Below are positions 33,272-35,389 of a stretch of DNA of 35,389 nucleotides, one piece after another. The stretch lies in assembly GCA_903837825.1 (NCBI GenBank), contig CAILVZ010000047.1, forward strand, positions 1-35,389, read 5' to 3'. The notes beneath the pieces were generated by a model. That model ran no database searches. It saw only the letters and a program-made list of their open reading frames with translations, and had not been told where the DNA came from. The stretch comes from Akkermansiaceae bacterium (lineage in GTDB: Bacteria > Verrucomicrobiota > Verrucomicrobiia > Verrucomicrobiales > Akkermansiaceae). The position numbers and the translations under genes were made by a program. Every line of letters starts with the position of its first letter. Position 1 is the stretch's first letter.

Positions 33272-34030
33272 TTAAGCCAGCGTGAGTCCAACCGGACAAT
33301 GGTCCGAGCCTAACACCTCTGGCAGGATCTTCGCGCCCGCAACGCGATCGACCAAACCGCTGGAAACACCGAAGTAGTCGATTCTCCAACCGATGTTCCG
33401 TTGGCGTGCGCCCGCACGGTAAGACCACCACGAATAAGCATCGGTTAGATCTGGATAGAGATGCCGAAAGGTGTCGACAAATCCCACTTCTAACAATTTT
33501 CCAAAACTCTCACGTTCTTCATCGGAGAAGCCAGGGCTTTTGCGGTTGTCCTTGGGACGAGCCAGATCGATTTCTTGGTGGGCCACATTCAGATCCCCGC
33601 AGAAAATCACCGGTTTGCGCGTGGCGTGTTTCTCGAGATGAAGCCGGAACGCTTCGTCCCAGCTGATTCGATACGACAAGCGCCGGAGTTCATCCTGCGC
33701 GTTCGGCGTGTAAACATTCACGAGAATGAAATCTGTATATTCGAGCGTCAGCACACGTCCTTCGCGGTCATGTTCATCGATGCCAAGACCGAGACTCACC
33801 TCCAGCGGCTTTTCCCGGGAAAACACCGCAACGCCCGAGTACCCGGGTTTTTCCGCCGAGTTCCAGAACGCATGGTAGCCATCGAGTTCACTCGGCAGCG
33901 GGACTTGTTCTGGCCGTGCTTTCGTTTCCTGCAAGCAAAGGATATCTGGCTGCTCGTTCGCGACAAACTCACCGAAGCCTTTGCCCAAGACCGCTCGCAT
34001 GCCATTCACATTCCATGAGATCAGTTTCAT
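33272..34030 (-). CDS. xth: exodeoxyribonuclease III / AP endonuclease
   Basis: A 252-residue Mg-dependent enzyme that nicks DNA 5' of abasic sites and degrades 3' ends. Motifs of the ExoIII/APE1 family: MKLISWNVNGMRA with Asn7, DILCLQETKA with the metal-binding Glu, VNVYTPNAQ (Tyr), VIFCGDLNVAHQEIDLA (Asp, Asn), YSWWSYRAGARQRNIGWRID and the C-terminal LGSDHCPV (Asp-His pair). Length typical. ATG 34030 gives the normal start; ATG 34039 would add MAP. It is likely cytoplasmic and repairs damage in concert with MutY. A possible 30-codon reading frame lies just upstream. Confidence 0.95.
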   Translation of the reverse strand: MKLISWNVNGMRAVLGKGFGEFVANEQPDILCLQETKARPEQVPLPSELDGYHAFWNSAEKPGYSGVAVFSREKPLEVSLGLGIDEHDREGRVLTLEYTDFILVNVYTPNAQDELRRLSYRISWDEAFRLHLEKHATRKPVIFCGDLNVAHQEIDLARPKDNRKSPGFSDEERESFGKLLEVGFVDTFRHLYPDLTDAYSWWSYRAGARQRNIGWRIDYFGVSSGLVDRVAGAKILPEVLGSDHCPVGLTLA

Positions 34031-34043
34031 CGGCGCCAAGTTT

Positions 34044-34136
34044 CTACATCACACCAGCAACATGCAATCGCAATGAGAACGGTGTTGCTTCAATCGTTTT
34101 CTGATCTGGTTTTTTATCTGCGGGCTCCGCAGTCAT
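34044..34136 (-). CDS. possible 30-residue ORF upstream of xth
   Basis: ATG at 34136 opens a frame of 30 codons (MTAEPADKKPDQKTIEATPF then ten more residues) ending 13 bp before the xth start. The composition is polar and reasonable for a peptide, and the spacing would suit a leader, but no homologue is known to me. A perfect 6-bp hairpin (34118-34132, CTGCGG/CCGCAG) covers its start. The rest of 34031-34249 shows no gene. Confidence 0.2.
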   Translation of the reverse strand: MTAEPADKKPDQKTIEATPFSLRLHVAGVM

Positions 34137-34249
34137 ATCCGCAAAACCTCATCAACTCGAGTTAGGCCGAAAAATCAGAAATCCCCAGCCACTTTTGCTC
34201 ATTCGCAAGCAGAAAAAAAATTCTTGCCAGCCTAACTGTGAACGTTTTA

Positions 34250-34275
34250 GAGCATTTTAAATAAAACTGTAGCCG
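34250..34275. repeat. IS630 inverted repeat, left
   Basis: Perfect 26-bp match to the complement of 35223-35248. The final codons and stop of the transposase lie within it. Confidence 0.95.
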
Positions 34276-35194
34276 CAGTGAGTAAACCAATTGGTGGCGT
34301 CTTTTTGGGTTACCTGTGAGAGCGCGTCTCCAATTGCCAGGAGAAGGGCTTCGTTGGTGCGGGCTTCGGCCTTGCGCAGAAGAGCTTTCACCTTGCTCCA
34401 CATCAGTTCGATGGGATTGAGATCCGGCGAATAGGCTGGCAGGAATCTCACCGTAACTCCCGCACTCTTTAACAGATCAAGCGCTTGGTTGTCCTTGTGG
34501 GCGCTGAGGTTGTCCATTACGAGGATGTCTCCTGCCTTGAGCGTTGGCAGCAGGATCTCCCGCACGTAACAGCGGAACACCTCCGCGTTGACCGCTCCCT
34601 CCACCGTCATGCAGGCGGTGGTGCCATCTTGCCTCACCGAGCCGATCATCGTCGTGGTGCGCCAGCGGCCGCAGGGCGCACTGGCATGAAGTCGTTTCCC
34701 ACGAGGGCTGCGGCCGCGCAATCGCGTCATGTTCGTTTTGGCCGCCGACTCGTCGAGAAAGACGAGTCGGGAGGGAACGAACCCTTTTTGAATCTTGCGC
34801 CAGATCCGGCGGGCGCGGGCGACGTCCGGTCGGGATTGTTCTGCGGCGCGGAGCGTCTTTTTTTATATGTCAGGCCCATGTCGACCAGCACGTAGTGGAT
34901 GGCTTGGATGGTGCATCCCAGACCCAGGCGAGTCCGGATCTCCTCAAGAGTGAGATCGGGTTGTTTGACCAGAAGAAGACGCAGCTCGCGGCGATGGGAG
35001 TCGATGATGAGGGGCTTGCGGCCGCTGCGATGGTGACGGGGCGCGATGTCACCGGCGTGGCGGCGCTGTTGGATGAGCTTTTTGACCATCCCGACAGAGA
35101 CCTCGAAACGGCGGGCCACCTGTTCACGGGTGGTGTCGCCGCGATCATAGGCCTTGAGGATACGCTGCCGGAGATCCATTGAGATCGTTGCCAT
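34257..35194 (-). CDS. IS630 transposase, two frames joined by -1 frameshift
   Basis: DDE transposase of about 312 residues if the two frames are joined. Frame A starts at ATG 35194 and gives the helix-turn-helix DNA-binding part (DLRQRILKAYDRGDTTREQV, ARRFEVSVGMVKKLIQ, PDLTLEEIRTRLGLGC, IHYVLVDMGLTYKK). It runs out of frame at 34727. At 34858-34864 a run of seven A followed by G on the coding strand (A AAA AAG) is a classic -1 slippery site; the -1 frame continues KKKTLRAAEQSRPDVARARR and into frame B, with the catalytic Asp in LVFLDESAAKTNMTRL, Asp in DILVMDNLSAHK and Glu in PDLNPIELMWSKVKALL. Length and layout are normal for IS630, so the split is likely programmed rather than a mutation. 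Confidence 0.92.
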
Positions 35195-35222
35195 GGGCGC
35201 ACCCTAGCATGGAATCCGGAAA

Positions 35223-35248
35223 CGGCTACAGTTTTATTTAAAATGCTC
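35223..35248. repeat. IS630 inverted repeat, right
   Basis: Perfect complement of 34250-34275. It is followed by the TA target duplication at 35249-35250. Confidence 0.95.
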
Positions 35249-35388
35249 TAATAGGTAGGATGAAGCGGGAATAGGTTGAGGCCTTGTCGCCACTGGAGCG
35301 CAATCCGTAACTCGTCGGATAGATGTGCCTCGTTACGGAAGGTATCGCCAAGGTGGCGTTCCAACCGCCCACACTCAGGCTCGGATCC
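35248..35388 (-). CDS. hypothetical protein, C-terminal part, ends at IS junction
   Basis: Forty-six C-terminal residues of a gene entering from the right edge (ECGRLERHLGDTFRNEAHLS, DELRIALQWRQGLNLFPLHP, TY). No family recognised. The TAG stop is formed by the TA target duplication plus the first G of the insertion sequence. Removing the element and one TA leaves TAT-TAA at the same place, so the protein would be unchanged. Coding reality is inferred from the charged, balanced composition and exact stop. Confidence 0.4.
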   Translation of the reverse strand, partial: GSEPECGRLERHLGDTFRNEAHLSDELRIALQWRQGLNLFPLHPTY

Positions 35389-35389
35389 A

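Larger units (their letters stand above)
34250..35248 (-). mobile_element. IS630-family insertion sequence, complete, 999 bp
   Basis: The element is bounded by perfect 26-bp terminal inverted repeats (34250-34275 and 35223-35248, each starting GAGCATTTTAAATAAAAC) and by a TA on each side (34248-34249 and 35249-35250), the target duplication typical of IS630/Tc1-mariner transposons. It holds one transposase gene in two overlapping frames. The perfect ends and intact catalytic residues suggest recent, possibly active insertion. It lies in the stop codon of the gene at the right edge. Confidence 0.95.

Noticed and set aside
34118..34132. Perfect CTGCGG/CCGCAG hairpin as a terminator
   Set aside because: The T-run lies before the hairpin on the plus strand and no T-run follows on either strand, so it does not fit an intrinsic terminator.
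1..35389. tRNA, rRNA or riboswitch genes
   Set aside because: No cloverleaf-like segments, rRNA signatures or known riboswitch cores were recognised by reading; a covariance-model scan could not be run.

Overview
The window looks like chromosomal DNA of a Verrucomicrobiota bacterium, probably of the Luteolibacter/Haloferula kind. This is inferred from gene content (twin-arginine Gfo/Idh/MocA oxidoreductase, prepilin-type protein, RHS and beta-helix proteins) and from a perfect 14-bp TGTTC-N4-GAACA palindrome, the form described for Verrucomicrobia LexA. Coding DNA is moderately GC-rich; Shine-Dalgarno sequences are mostly weak or absent.

Layout. 1-9.0 kb: 3' part of a topoisomerase III gene; a glycosyltransferase; an ApbE-like gene overlapping a TIGR03663/Agl23-type membrane protein; a GT2 glycosyltransferase; a secreted oxidoreductase; alanine racemase; a DUF2452 protein. 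9.1-16.5 kb: a prepilin-type protein with a clear terminator, a lipoprotein plus trypsin-like protease pair, mutY, an RMND1/DUF155 protein with a disturbed 5' end, priA and, divergent from priA, a small protein that resembles plant Whirly ssDNA-binding proteins and has a LexA-type palindrome in front of it. 16.5-24.15 kb: an accessory, partly decayed island with gene remnants, two related exported proteins each preceded by an RHS-type or unidentified C-terminal tail and followed by a diverged repeat, an RHS core fragment, a beta-helix protein, a DUF4143 remnant and a truncated YVTN propeller. A short repeat family in this island abuts truncated gene ends. 24.15-34.0 kb: a class A PBP-like protein with an apparently dead transpeptidase domain, an MFS transporter, an STT3-like membrane protein followed by a polyprenyl-phosphate-type GT2, an ABC-F ATPase and exonuclease III. 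34.25-35.25 kb: a complete 999-bp IS630-family element with 26-bp inverted repeats, TA duplication and a frameshifted transposase. It sits exactly in the stop codon of a partial gene that runs off the window.

Together the conserved blocks cover DNA maintenance (topB, mutY, priA, Whirly-like, xth), cell wall (alr, PBP) and lipid-linked sugar transfer (Agl23-like, STT3-like, three glycosyltransferases). The most promising unexplained items are the LexA-boxed Whirly-like protein, the transpeptidase-dead PBP, the RHS-tail/exported-partner cassettes, the start-codon-bearing repeat, and an over-represented TGTTAG/CTAACA hexamer found in all frames and on both strands.
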